This document shows positions 34,824-43,239 of a DNA stretch of 64,000 nucleotides, piece by piece. The notes under the pieces were generated by a model, which did not search any database, was not told where the DNA came from, and worked only from the letters and a program-made list of their open reading frames with translations. This DNA comes from an uncultured Pseudomonadota bacterium (lineage in GTDB: Bacteria; Pseudomonadota; Gammaproteobacteria; Steroidobacterales; Steroidobacteraceae). Position numbers and translations under genes: made by a program. The DNA is taken from the NCBI GenBank assembly GCA_903884235.1, contig CAISEB010000025.1:1-64000 (forward strand), in the 5' to 3' direction. Each line of letters starts with the position of its first letter. Positions within the stretch are counted from its first letter, which is position 1.

Positions 34824-36185
34824 ATGTCCGCGAACTTCAAAGCCGCTTGGCCGATGAACCTGCACGGCCCGGCCGGGTCGCTCGAGGTCAAACTCGCAGA
34901 CGTCGACAACGGCGTCGACGTCCCCAACCCGGAGCGCTACTACTCCGCCGAATACATGAAGAAGGAGTGGCAGCACCTCTGGCCGCGGGTCTGGCTGCTC
35001 GCCGGCGTCACGCCGGACATCCCGGAGCACGGCGACTACACCGTGTTCAACATCGGCCACGAGGAATTCGTCGTCGTGCGCCAGGCGGACGGCGGCATCA
35101 AGGCCTTCTACAACGTCTGCCCGCACCGCGCCAATCGTGTCTGCATGAACGAGCGTGGCAGCGTGGAGCGCTTCACGTGCGCGTTCCATGGGTGGAAGTT
35201 CGGCTGTGATGGCAAGCTCGAGTCGGTCACCGACGAAGCGACCTACCACCCGTCGCTGCTCGCGAACCGGCCCGGCCTCACCGAGGTGCGCTGCGACTCG
35301 ATCGGCGGCCTGATCTTCATCAACATCGACGGCAAGGCGCCGCCACTGCGGGAATGGATCGGCCTGCCCAAGGGCTACATCGAGAACTACGAGATCGACA
35401 AGATGCACGTGGTCCGCCACGTGCGCAGCGAGTGGCTTGCGAACTGGAAGACGGGCCTCGACGCCTTCTACGAAACCTACCACCTCCCCCACATCCACCC
35501 CCAGACCCAGGGCGTGATGGAGGACTTCAGCCAGTACGACCTGTACCCGAACGGTTTCAGCCGCATGATCGTCCCGATCGGCGTGAAGTCGCACCGCCTG
35601 AAGGACCAGGACAGCGTCGATCCCTACCAGCAGTACATGATGAAGGAAGCGGGGATCGACCCGGCGACCTTCACCGGCAGCGCGAGCGACGTGCGCGAGG
35701 CGATCCAGAAGGCGAAGCGCCAGCGCGGCAAGCGCTTCGGTCTCGCCAACTACGAGAAGATGACTGACGGCCAGCTCACCGACAGCTGGGCGACGGGTTA
35801 CTTCCCGAACGTGCAGATCGGCATGCATCCGGAGGGCGTGTTCATCATGCGCTTCCTCCCGCATCCGACGGATCCGGAGCGCTTCTTCTACGACAACATG
35901 ACGATGTTCCGCTACGTCGCGGACCCGGGCTACACGGTGCCAGGCTGGATGGGGCTGCCCGAGGGCATGGACACGACCGGCGCGACACGCCCGGACATCG
36001 AGCACGTGCCGGCGGGCGTCAAGCCGAACCTCGGCGAGGTGCTGGACCAGGACGTCGAACTGGTGGCCGCCGTGCAGAAGGGGCAGAGGTCAGCGGGATT
36101 CCGCGGTCCGCTGTGGTGCGAGCAGGAACAGCGCCTGCGCCACTTCCATCGCGAGCTCGACCGCTACATCAACGGCGAGAAGTAG
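34824..36185 (+). CDS. Rieske non-haem iron oxygenase, large (alpha) subunit
   Basis: A 453-residue ring-hydroxylating oxygenase alpha subunit. The Rieske [2Fe-2S] cluster ligands are C99 and H101 (CPHR) with C119 and H122 (CAFHGW). The mononuclear Fe site is in D213AFYETYHLPHIH, with H220 and H225; the third ligand would be an Asp further on. The catalytic domain runs from about 180 to the C-terminus. It inserts oxygen into an aromatic or aliphatic substrate using electrons from a ferredoxin. ATG 34824 follows AGGGGG. It lies convergent with a Rieske ferredoxin gene (20 bases between stops), a plausible electron donor. No reductase gene is nearby, and the substrate is unknown. Confidence 0.9.
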   Translation: MSANFKAAWPMNLHGPAGSLEVKLADVDNGVDVPNPERYYSAEYMKKEWQHLWPRVWLLAGVTPDIPEHGDYTVFNIGHEEFVVVRQADGGIKAFYNVCPHRANRVCMNERGSVERFTCAFHGWKFGCDGKLESVTDEATYHPSLLANRPGLTEVRCDSIGGLIFINIDGKAPPLREWIGLPKGYIENYEIDKMHVVRHVRSEWLANWKTGLDAFYETYHLPHIHPQTQGVMEDFSQYDLYPNGFSRMIVPIGVKSHRLKDQDSVDPYQQYMMKEAGIDPATFTGSASDVREAIQKAKRQRGKRFGLANYEKMTDGQLTDSWATGYFPNVQIGMHPEGVFIMRFLPHPTDPERFFYDNMTMFRYVADPGYTVPGWMGLPEGMDTTGATRPDIEHVPAGVKPNLGEVLDQDVELVAAVQKGQRSAGFRGPLWCEQEQRLRHFHRELDRYINGEK

Positions 36186-36205
36186 CCCCGGACGGGCGGC
36201 GCGAT

Positions 36206-36553
36206 CTAGAGCTGCGGCGCCGGGATGGGTGCCGCGGCCGCGACACGCACCTCGATGTCGTCGCCACTGATGCGAACCTCGTGGCAGCCGAGCGGCTTGG
36301 ACGCCGGCGCGCCGAGCGCGCGCCCGTCGCGCAGGTCGAACGCCGCGCCATGCAACGGGCATATCAGGCGCGTCCCCCGGAGGCGGCCCTCGCACATCCT
36401 CGCGAACGCGTGCGTGCAGATGTTGTCGAGCGCATACAGGCCGCCGTCCTTCGTCCGGCAGACGACGATCTCCCGCCCCTCGAGCACACAGTCGCGCATC
36501 GACCCCTCGGGAAGGTCCGCAAGGGACATCGCCTTCTGGAACTGATCGGTCAT
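36206..36553 (-). CDS. Rieske-type ferredoxin
   Basis: A 115-residue soluble Rieske protein. The cluster motifs are CTHAF (Cys and His) and CPLHGAAF (Cys and His), separated by 16 residues (MCEGRLRGTRLI). This is the size and layout of non-haem oxygenase ferredoxins. It accepts electrons from a reductase and passes them to an oxygenase, probably the one encoded convergently at 34824. No reductase is seen. No terminator was found in the 20-base overlap gap. Confidence 0.88.
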   Translation of the reverse strand: MTDQFQKAMSLADLPEGSMRDCVLEGREIVVCRTKDGGLYALDNICTHAFARMCEGRLRGTRLICPLHGAAFDLRDGRALGAPASKPLGCHEVRISGDDIEVRVAAAAPIPAPQL

Positions 36554-36723
36554 CGTCCGGCCCCGCCTCTACGTCGCGGCCCCGCCGCCGCGCCGCGAGG
36601 CTAGCACGGGCTCGGCTCCGAAGGGCAGGCGGGTGAACGCCCGCAACGCGGCGCGGCTGACCGGCTGTCGCGAGCGACGCATCTATCGTGCGGACGCCGA
36701 GATCGCGCGCGGGCCGCGTCGCG

Positions 36724-37314
36724 TCACGCCGTCGCGCCCCTCGCCTCCCGCAGCACCCAGTAGATCCCGCGCACGTCGGCACGCCACTCTGGCAGCAGCG
36801 CGATCAGCAGGAATTCCTCGACGCTCGCGAGGATCCCGGCGCCCACCGCGGCATAGAAGAGCGCGTCGGGCAGGCCCCACACGAACAGCACCGCCACCAT
36901 GAAGCCGAGCAGGTACGCGACAACCTTCGACGCGTAGGTGTGGAACGACGAGATGCGCCCGTAGCGAACGAGCGCCACGAGCGGCTCGCCCAGCCAGCCG
37001 GCCAGCAGGATTCCACCCGCGAGTCGATGGTGCTCGAGCAACTCGGGGTGGAAGCACGCGATCCCAATGACGGCCACCGCGAACAGCAGCAGGTCGGCGA
37101 TCGAGTCGAGCATCGCGCCGAGCGCGGAGGTGAGCCGCAGGCGACGGGCGAGGTAGCCGTCGACGATGTCCGAGACCAGCGCCGGCACGATGACCGCGGC
37201 GAACGCCGTCGCATGTCCGGTGAGGGCGAGCGCGACCAGCACCGGCGCCGCGAGGATGCGCAGCGCACTGATGGCATTGGGAAGGTGTCGGATCGGGCCG
37301 ACCGGCGCCACCAT
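36724..37314 (-). CDS. CDP-alcohol phosphatidyltransferase family protein
   Basis: A 196-residue inner-membrane protein with six or so helices. It contains the family signature DG(x2)AR(x8)G(x3)D(x3)D, seen as DGYLARRLRLTSALGAMLDS followed by IAD near residues 52-74. These aspartates bind metal and the CDP group. It transfers a phosphatidyl group to an alcohol (glycerol phosphate, inositol, serine or similar) to make a phospholipid. The acceptor cannot be read from sequence. ATG 37314 follows AGGAGTG. It is divergent from the large BNR-repeat protein gene. Confidence 0.85.
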   Translation of the reverse strand: MVAPVGPIRHLPNAISALRILAAPVLVALALTGHATAFAAVIVPALVSDIVDGYLARRLRLTSALGAMLDSIADLLLFAVAVIGIACFHPELLEHHRLAGGILLAGWLGEPLVALVRYGRISSFHTYASKVVAYLLGFMVAVLFVWGLPDALFYAAVGAGILASVEEFLLIALLPEWRADVRGIYWVLREARGATA

Positions 37315-37454
37315 GGACCTGCACTCCTTGCGGTACGCCCAGAGGCGCACCGGCTGGATACTACACGCGCCGGTGCTGCGACATCCGGCCCGGCGCCATG
37401 GCGTTTGGAATAGGATAGGCGCCGTTCGCACGGCACAGAATCTGGAGTCCCAGA

Positions 37455-40400
37455 ATGACGCATCGCATCACGCCCCTACTTCACGCCGCGGCACTGCTCG
37501 CCTGCGGCATCGCGCTTACGCCGCTCGCCGCGGCCGAGGTCGACACGGCGCTGGTCGCCGGCATGAAATGGCGCCAGGTCGGCCCGTTCCGCGGCGGACG
37601 CGTGGAGGCCGTCACCGGCGTCCCCGGTGACGCCGCGACGTGGTACTTCGGCGCCGTCGCCGGCGGCGTCTGGAAGAGCACGGACGCCGGCGGCTCGTGG
37701 CAGCCGATGTTCGACGACCAGCACATCTCCTCGATCGGCGCGATCGCCGTCGCGGATTCCGATCACAACGTGCTCTACGTCGGCACCGGCGAGCCCTGCC
37801 CGCGCGGCAACATCACCTACGGCGACGGCGTCTACAAGTCCACCGATGGTGGCAAGAGCTGGCGCAACGTCGGACTCAAGGACAGCGAGCACATCGGCGC
37901 GGTCGCGATCGACCCGCGCAACCCGGACGTCGTGCTGGTGGCGGCCCTCGGCCACGCCTACGGCCCGAACGCCGAGCGCGGCGTCTTCCGCACCACCGAT
38001 GGCGGCAGGAACTGGCAGAAGGTGCTCTACAAGGACGCCGACAGCGGTGCCGCGGACGTCGTGCTGGATCCTTCGAACCCGTCGATCGCCTATGCCTCGC
38101 TCTGGCAGATGCGCCGCGAGCCCTGGCACTTCAACAGCGGGGGTCCGGGCTCCGGGCTGTACAAGTCGACCGACGGCGGCGCGACCTGGAAGCCGGTGAA
38201 GGGCCACGGCCTGCCGGAGACGACGCTCGGCAGGATCGGCCTGTCCGTTGCCGGCGGCGGCTCCGGCCGCGTGTACGCGCTCGTCGAGGCCGACGAGGGC
38301 GGCCTGTACCGCTCCGACGACCAGGGCGAGACGTGGACACGGGTTAACAGCGACCATCGCTTCCGCCAGCGCGCCTGGTACTTCAGCCACGTGTTCGCCG
38401 ACCCGCAGTCGCCGGACGTCGTGTACGTGGCCAACACGGGCCTGTTCCGCTCCAACGACGGCGGCCACACGTTCGACCTGCTGCCGGCGCCGCACGGCGA
38501 CCACCATGGCATGTGGATCGACCCGACGAACCCGCGGCGCATGATCGAGAGCAGCGATGGCGGCGCGAGCCTGTCGATGGATGGCGGCAAGAACTGGTCG
38601 GCGCCCTACAACCAGCCGACGGCGCAGTTCTACCACGTCGTCGCCGACAACCACGTCCCCTACCGCATCTACGGCGCGCAGCAGGACAACTCGACGATCG
38701 CGATCGCGAGCCGCTCCGACGAGGGCGTGATCGGCCGCCAGGACTGGTATGCGGTGGGTGGCGGCGAGAGCGGCTACATCGCGCCGGATCCGCGCGACCC
38801 CGAGATCGTGTACGCGAACGACAACAGCGGCGTCATCACTCGCTACGACCATCGCACGAACCAGCTCCGCGACGTCTCCCCGTACCCGCTCGACACGGCA
38901 GGCCAGGGCGCGGACGTGCAGAAGTACCGGCTGCAGTGGACCGAGCCGCTATTCGTGTCGCAGTACGACTCGAACGTGCTGTACACCGCCTCGCAGTACG
39001 TCCTGCGCAGCAAGGACCAGGGCCGCAGCTGGCAGACGATCAGCCCCGACCTGACGCGCAACGACAAGAGCAAGCAGAAGCCGTCGGGCGGCGACATCAC
39101 GCTCGACATCACCAGCGTCGAGTACTACGACACGGTGTTCGCGCTCGCCGAGTCGCCGCGCCAGAAGGGGCTGCTGTGGGCGGGCACCGACGACGGGCTC
39201 GTGCACCTGACGCGGGACGACGGCGGCAGCTGGCAGGACGTCACGCCGAAGGACATGCCGGCGTGGAGCATGGTCAGCATCGTCGAGGCGTCGCCGCATG
39301 ACGCGGCGACCGCGTTCCTCGCGATCGATCGCCACAAGCTGGACGACAAGAAGCCGCTGATCTACCGGACGCACGACTTCGGCAAGACCTGGACGCGCAT
39401 CGTCGCCGGCATCCCCGACGGCGCCTACGTGCGCTCCGTGCGCGAAGATCCCGCCCGCGCCGGGCTGCTGTACGCCGCCACCGAGCGCGGCGTGTACTTC
39501 TCGGCGGACGATGGCGCGCACTGGCAGTCGCTGCAGCTCAACCTGCCGGCGACGCCGGTCCATGACCTCGTGATCAAGGACGGCGACCTCGTCGCGGCGA
39601 CGCATGGGCGGTCGTTCTGGATCCTCGATGACCTGTCGCCGCTGCGCCAGGCGAGCAGCGTACGCACCGACGGGCCGTTCGTGCTGTTCGCGCCGGCCAC
39701 GGCGCTGCGCCAGCACGTTCCGGAGCAGGTCGAGCGCCGCCTGCCGGTCGGCGACAATCCGCCGCCGGGCGCCGTCATCGACTACTACCTGAAGGACAAG
39801 CCCGGCGCCGACGAGGACGTGACGCTCGAGTTCCTGGACGCGAACGGCGCACTCCTCAAGCGCTACTCGAACCATCGCCCGAAGGATGCGTACGACCAGC
39901 CGGCCGAATGGACCGATCGCGAGGCGCCGGTCGAGACGATTCCGGCGGAGGCCGGCGCGAACCGCTTCGCGTGGAACATGCACCGCGAGGACCCGACGGT
40001 GCTGCCGGGCGCGGTCTACGGCGAGGGCCTGCCGCACGGACCGCTGGTGCGCCCGGGCCACTACCAGGTGCGCCTGACGTTCCGCGGGCAGTCGCGCACG
40101 GTTCCGCTCGACATCGCACTCGACCCGCGCCTGCAGGGCACGACGAGCGACGCCGACCTGCTCGCACTGGAGCGGCTCGCGCTCGCGACCGCGAGCGACA
40201 TCGACGCGATGCACCGCGCGCTCAATCAGATGCGCGACGTCCGCGCCAAGGTCCAGACGCTGCAGAAGTGGAGCGCGGACGATGCGACCGGCAAGCCGGT
40301 CGTCGCGGCCGGCGAGGCGTTGCTGGGGAAGATCGCCGCGATCGAGGAGGAACTCGTGCAAGTCAAGCTGGCGGCCACCGAGGACACGCTGCGCTACCCG

Positions 40401-40616
40401 GTCAAGCTCAACGAGCAGTTCGCCTACCTGTCGGCACTGCTGGATGGCGACACGGCACCGACGACGCCCGAGATCGAGGTGCAGGCGCTGCTGCATGACC
40501 GGCTCACCACGGAGCTCGCGCGCTGGCGCGCCGTCGTCCAGTCCGACCTGCCGGCGCTCAACGCGTTGTTGCACACGCAGGGCGTGCCGCAGATCGGTGG
40601 ATTCGCGGCGCCCTGA
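37455..40616 (+). CDS. Large secreted BNR/VPS10-like beta-propeller protein
   Basis: A 1053-residue protein with signal peptide (LLHAAALLACGIALTPLAAA). Many BNR (Asp-box) repeats follow: GGVWKSTDAGGSWQP, GVYKSTDGGKSW and GVFRTTDGGRNW, each preceded by WYF- or GxG-type strands. The second half is another propeller or beta-sandwich (LYAATERGVYFSADDGAHWQ) with a C-terminal helical part from about residue 880. Such proteins are often called glycosyl hydrolase, but no glycosidase site is evident. Sortilin-type beta-propellers bind peptides or partners. It is probably periplasmic or surface-attached. Start ATG 37455; the gene is alone and convergent with the cytochrome peroxidase gene. Confidence 0.8.
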   Translation: MTHRITPLLHAAALLACGIALTPLAAAEVDTALVAGMKWRQVGPFRGGRVEAVTGVPGDAATWYFGAVAGGVWKSTDAGGSWQPMFDDQHISSIGAIAVADSDHNVLYVGTGEPCPRGNITYGDGVYKSTDGGKSWRNVGLKDSEHIGAVAIDPRNPDVVLVAALGHAYGPNAERGVFRTTDGGRNWQKVLYKDADSGAADVVLDPSNPSIAYASLWQMRREPWHFNSGGPGSGLYKSTDGGATWKPVKGHGLPETTLGRIGLSVAGGGSGRVYALVEADEGGLYRSDDQGETWTRVNSDHRFRQRAWYFSHVFADPQSPDVVYVANTGLFRSNDGGHTFDLLPAPHGDHHGMWIDPTNPRRMIESSDGGASLSMDGGKNWSAPYNQPTAQFYHVVADNHVPYRIYGAQQDNSTIAIASRSDEGVIGRQDWYAVGGGESGYIAPDPRDPEIVYANDNSGVITRYDHRTNQLRDVSPYPLDTAGQGADVQKYRLQWTEPLFVSQYDSNVLYTASQYVLRSKDQGRSWQTISPDLTRNDKSKQKPSGGDITLDITSVEYYDTVFALAESPRQKGLLWAGTDDGLVHLTRDDGGSWQDVTPKDMPAWSMVSIVEASPHDAATAFLAIDRHKLDDKKPLIYRTHDFGKTWTRIVAGIPDGAYVRSVREDPARAGLLYAATERGVYFSADDGAHWQSLQLNLPATPVHDLVIKDGDLVAATHGRSFWILDDLSPLRQASSVRTDGPFVLFAPATALRQHVPEQVERRLPVGDNPPPGAVIDYYLKDKPGADEDVTLEFLDANGALLKRYSNHRPKDAYDQPAEWTDREAPVETIPAEAGANRFAWNMHREDPTVLPGAVYGEGLPHGPLVRPGHYQVRLTFRGQSRTVPLDIALDPRLQGTTSDADLLALERLALATASDIDAMHRALNQMRDVRAKVQTLQKWSADDATGKPVVAAGEALLGKIAAIEEELVQVKLAATEDTLRYPVKLNEQFAYLSALLDGDTAPTTPEIEVQALLHDRLTTELARWRAVVQSDLPALNALLHTQGVPQIGGFAAP

Positions 40617-40630
40617 CGGGGCCCGCCGGG

Positions 40631-40657
40631 CCCGGGCGTCGCATCGCGGCGCCCGGG
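40631..40657. terminator. Hairpin between convergent genes
   Basis: An 8-bp stem CCCGGGCG paired with CGCCCGGG around an 11-nt loop, between the stops at 40616 and 40671. There is no clear T-tract, but position supports a shared terminator. Confidence 0.45.
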
Positions 40658-40670
40658 CGGTTCACGAGGC

Positions 40671-41678
40671 TCAGGGCAGCGTCGGCGCCGGGACGGCCGG
40701 CAGCGGCCCGGACAGCGCCTCGAGGAACGAGACGAGGTCGGCGACCTCGGCGTCCGTGAACGTCTTCGACAGTTCCGTGCTGCCCATGACGCGCACCGCG
40801 TCGGCAAGCGTCGGCACGAGGCCGTTGTGCATGTACGGCGCCGTGTACTTGAGGTTGCGCAGCGACGGCACGCGCCACTGGTAGCGGTCCTGCTCCTTGC
40901 CGGTCCACTCGATCCGGCCGAGGTCGTTCACGAGCGAGTAGGTCGCCACGAACGGGCTGCGCACGTTCGTTGGGAACTTCATCGTGAAGACGGTGCCTGC
41001 GGCGAGCGCCGGGCCGTCGAACGCGGGACCCTGGTGGCACCGCGAGCAGCCGTCCGCGCGGAACGCGGCCATGCCCCGCAACTGCTGCTCGGACAGGGCG
41101 GCCTTGTCCCCGGCCACGTAGTGGTCATACGGCGTGTCGGGCGTGACCAGCGTGCGCTCGAATGCGGCGATGGCCCGTGCGACGTTGGCTTCGGACACCG
41201 CGTCGGCGCCGCCGAACGCCCGCTCGAAGTACGGCAGGTATCCCGGGATGGAGCGGATTCGCGCCGCGACATAGGCGGCGTCCCTCATGCCCATGTCGAT
41301 CGGGTTGTGCAGTTGCGATCGCACCTGATCCTCTAGGCTCGCGGCCCGGCCGTCCCAGTAGTAGGACGTCAGGAAGCCGACGTTCCACACGGTCGGCGCA
41401 TTGCGCCCGCCCGGTTCGCCGTGCACGCCAGCGCTCGTCGGCTTGTGGCCGGCACCGCCCTCGGACAGCGCGTGGCAAGTCGCGCAGGACACGGTGCCGG
41501 ACTCCGAGAGCCGCTTGTCGTGGAACAGCATGCGACCAAGCTCGACCTTGGCGGGAGTCCCCGGGTTCGCCGCCGGACTCGGGGTCGTCGTCGGCAGCGC
41601 ATGCCATGGCGCATCGGCGCCCGCTGCAGCGGCGGTGGTGGCGAGCAACGCGAGACAGAGCGACGGCAACATCTTCAT
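40671..41678 (-). CDS. Dihaem cytochrome c peroxidase/MauG-family protein
   Basis: A 335-residue periplasmic protein with signal peptide (MKMLPSLCLALLATTAAAA) and two haem c sites, CATCH near residue 70 and CSRCH near 210. The conserved motifs of bacterial cytochrome c peroxidases are visible: GRMLFHDKRLSESGTVS, NAPTVWN and WDGRAASLEDQ in the first domain, and WRVPSLRNLKYTAPYMHNG in the second. It reduces hydrogen peroxide with electrons from a small cytochrome, or serves as a MauG-like modifier. It sits downstream of NapC-like and monohaem cytochrome genes on the same strand. ATG 41678 follows GAGGG. Confidence 0.88.
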   Translation of the reverse strand: MKMLPSLCLALLATTAAAAGADAPWHALPTTTPSPAANPGTPAKVELGRMLFHDKRLSESGTVSCATCHALSEGGAGHKPTSAGVHGEPGGRNAPTVWNVGFLTSYYWDGRAASLEDQVRSQLHNPIDMGMRDAAYVAARIRSIPGYLPYFERAFGGADAVSEANVARAIAAFERTLVTPDTPYDHYVAGDKAALSEQQLRGMAAFRADGCSRCHQGPAFDGPALAAGTVFTMKFPTNVRSPFVATYSLVNDLGRIEWTGKEQDRYQWRVPSLRNLKYTAPYMHNGLVPTLADAVRVMGSTELSKTFTDAEVADLVSFLEALSGPLPAVPAPTLP

Positions 41679-41892
41679 GCGGGAACCCTCATTCACGCGG
41701 GGGGCGACGGCTCCCCGAACGGGTCGGCGGCATCCGCGCGCCGACCTGATCGACGGTGCTACGACGCCCGTTCGGCATCATCCGCATTTGCCGTACGACC
41801 GCGCGAAATCGCAATGCGGTCGAGACGCATTCAGACGGCGCGCCTCGCGCCGGGCTCGCCGGGCGGTGCCTGCTCGGGAGACCCAGATGAAA

Positions 41893-41954
41893 ACGGCCCG
41901 CGAAGCGGGCCGTCGCCGGGACCGGTGGCGGGCGCCCCGTTCGGGGCACCCGCC
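41893..41954 (-). terminator. Tandem hairpin terminator after the NapC-like gene
   Basis: On the minus strand a 28-nt hairpin (41954-41927, one mismatch) is followed by a perfect 9-bp stem ACGGCCCGC/GCGGGCCGT with a 3-nt loop (41913-41893) and then TTTTCATCT. This is a good rho-independent terminator, placed between the NapC-like gene and the peroxidase gene. Confidence 0.75.
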
Positions 41955-41962
41955 GGAGTCGA

Positions 41963-42562
41963 TCATTCCTCGTCGGGTTCGACGTACTCGGCCGGCAGCA
42001 GGTGGGCGATGCCCTTGTGGCAGTCGACGCACGTCTTGCCGGTGGCCTGCGCCATCGCATGCTTCTTCTGCGCCGCCGGCTTCTGCTTGGCGGCCTCCAT
42101 TGCGTCCCAGCTGTGGCAGTTGCGGCACTCGCGCGAGCCGGCCGCCTTCATGCGAGCCCACTCGTCGGTGGCGAGCTCCATGCGGTGCTTCTCGAACTTT
42201 TCAGGGGTGTCGATCTTGCCCGTGATCTTGGAGAAGACCTCGAGGCTGGCCTTCGCCTTGCGCAGCATCATCGGGCCCCACTCCTTGGGGACGTGGCAAT
42301 CCGGGCATGCGGCGCGGACGCCGAACTTGTTCTGGTAGTGGACGGTCTCCTTGTATTCCTTGTAGACCGTGTCCTTCATCTCGTGGCAGGAGATGCAGAA
42401 GTCCAGCGAGTTCGTCATGTGGATCGCGGTGTTGAAGCCGCCCCAGAAGATCACGCCGCCAAGGCCGCCGACGAGCAGCAGCGTCAGTAGCGAGTACTTC
42501 GCGCTGGGCCGCGTCAGCGTGCCCCAGAAGCGCCGCAGGAAACCGGGTTGCTTGTCATTCAC
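41963..42562 (-). CDS. Tetrahaem NapC/NirT-type membrane cytochrome c
   Basis: A 199-residue protein with one N-terminal membrane anchor (residues about 24-43) and a periplasmic domain with four haem c sites: CISCH, CPDCH, CRNCH and CVDCH. This is the number and spacing of NapC/NirT/TorC-type quinol dehydrogenases. They take electrons from quinol in the membrane and pass them to periplasmic reductases or peroxidases. Start GTG 42562 follows GGGGAGAG; a nearby ATG is out of frame. It follows the monohaem cytochrome gene and is followed by a double terminator. The downstream redox partner is not defined, though the nearby peroxidase is a candidate. Confidence 0.9.
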   Translation of the reverse strand: MNDKQPGFLRRFWGTLTRPSAKYSLLTLLLVGGLGGVIFWGGFNTAIHMTNSLDFCISCHEMKDTVYKEYKETVHYQNKFGVRAACPDCHVPKEWGPMMLRKAKASLEVFSKITGKIDTPEKFEKHRMELATDEWARMKAAGSRECRNCHSWDAMEAAKQKPAAQKKHAMAQATGKTCVDCHKGIAHLLPAEYVEPDEE

Positions 42563-42588
42563 CGCTCTACTCTCCCCGACGTGGCCCA

Positions 42589-42608
42589 GCCGTCGTGGTC
42601 ACGACGGC
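42589..42608 (-). other. Intercistronic hairpin between cytochrome genes
   Basis: A perfect 9-bp inverted repeat GCCGTCGTG/CACGACGGC with a 2-base centre, between the cytochrome c stop (42640) and the NapC-like start (42562). No T-tract. It may attenuate or protect part of a shared transcript. Confidence 0.45.
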
Positions 42609-42639
42609 CGGGCGGTAGTCCTCGCCTCAGGCTCGCCCG

Positions 42640-42984
42640 TCAGAGCGACAGGATCCAGTCGATGAGGTTCTTGGTCTTCGCCACGTCCGGCGACTTGATT
42701 ATCTTGTGCTCTTCTTCATGACCATCGGCGAACTTCGCCTTCTCGCCGGTCGTCAGGTGCGTGAGCAGGCGCTGCTGGGCGTCGGCCTTGCCCTTGTACT
42801 TGGCGGCGACGTCCTTCCAGGCCGGTCCGTCCTTCGCCTTCTCCACGCTGTGGCAGCGGAAGCAGTTGTTCTGGCGGGCCAGGGCCTGGGCGGCATCGGC
42901 ATCGGCGGCCTGGGCGGCCGGGGCCATGACGACAAGGCTGGCGGCGATGGCGGCCGCGATCGAGGCAGGGGCGTGAAGGCGCAT
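42640..42984 (-). CDS. Small class I cytochrome c
   Basis: A 114-residue periplasmic cytochrome with signal peptide (residues 1-26, ending AAQA). One haem c site CFRCH lies near residue 41-45, and a C-terminal Met or His ligand candidate lies in the KIIKSPDVAKTKNLIDWILSL region. The latter is the typical closing helix of class I cytochromes. It should carry electrons to or from the NapC-like protein or the peroxidase. The ATG 42984 frame gives a clean signal peptide. It is first in the three-cytochrome cluster. Confidence 0.88.
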   Translation of the reverse strand: MRLHAPASIAAAIAASLVVMAPAAQAADADAAQALARQNNCFRCHSVEKAKDGPAWKDVAAKYKGKADAQQRLLTHLTTGEKAKFADGHEEEHKIIKSPDVAKTKNLIDWILSL

Positions 42985-43239
42985 CGGCAGACTCCCAAGA
43001 TGGCTGGTGATCAGTTGAGGCTGGATTATCGGCGACCCGGCGTGCAGGGCGATTCGTGAAATGTACGGATATCTGCAACGGGCATCCCGGCGACGCCGGA
43101 CCCCGGGGGCGGCACGGCCGACACCGCAGGGACCGCCGCCCGAAGGGTCGGCGACCCCGGCATCCGGGGCATGTTCCACCGATGGCGGGGCGGCCACCGT
43201 GCGCAAGGCCATGTACGGTGTACTGGACGACCGGCCTGA

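Noticed and set aside
37455-40616. Glycosyl hydrolase call for the BNR-repeat protein
   Set aside because: Asp-box repeats occur in many non-hydrolytic beta-propellers and no glycosidase catalytic residues could be assigned.
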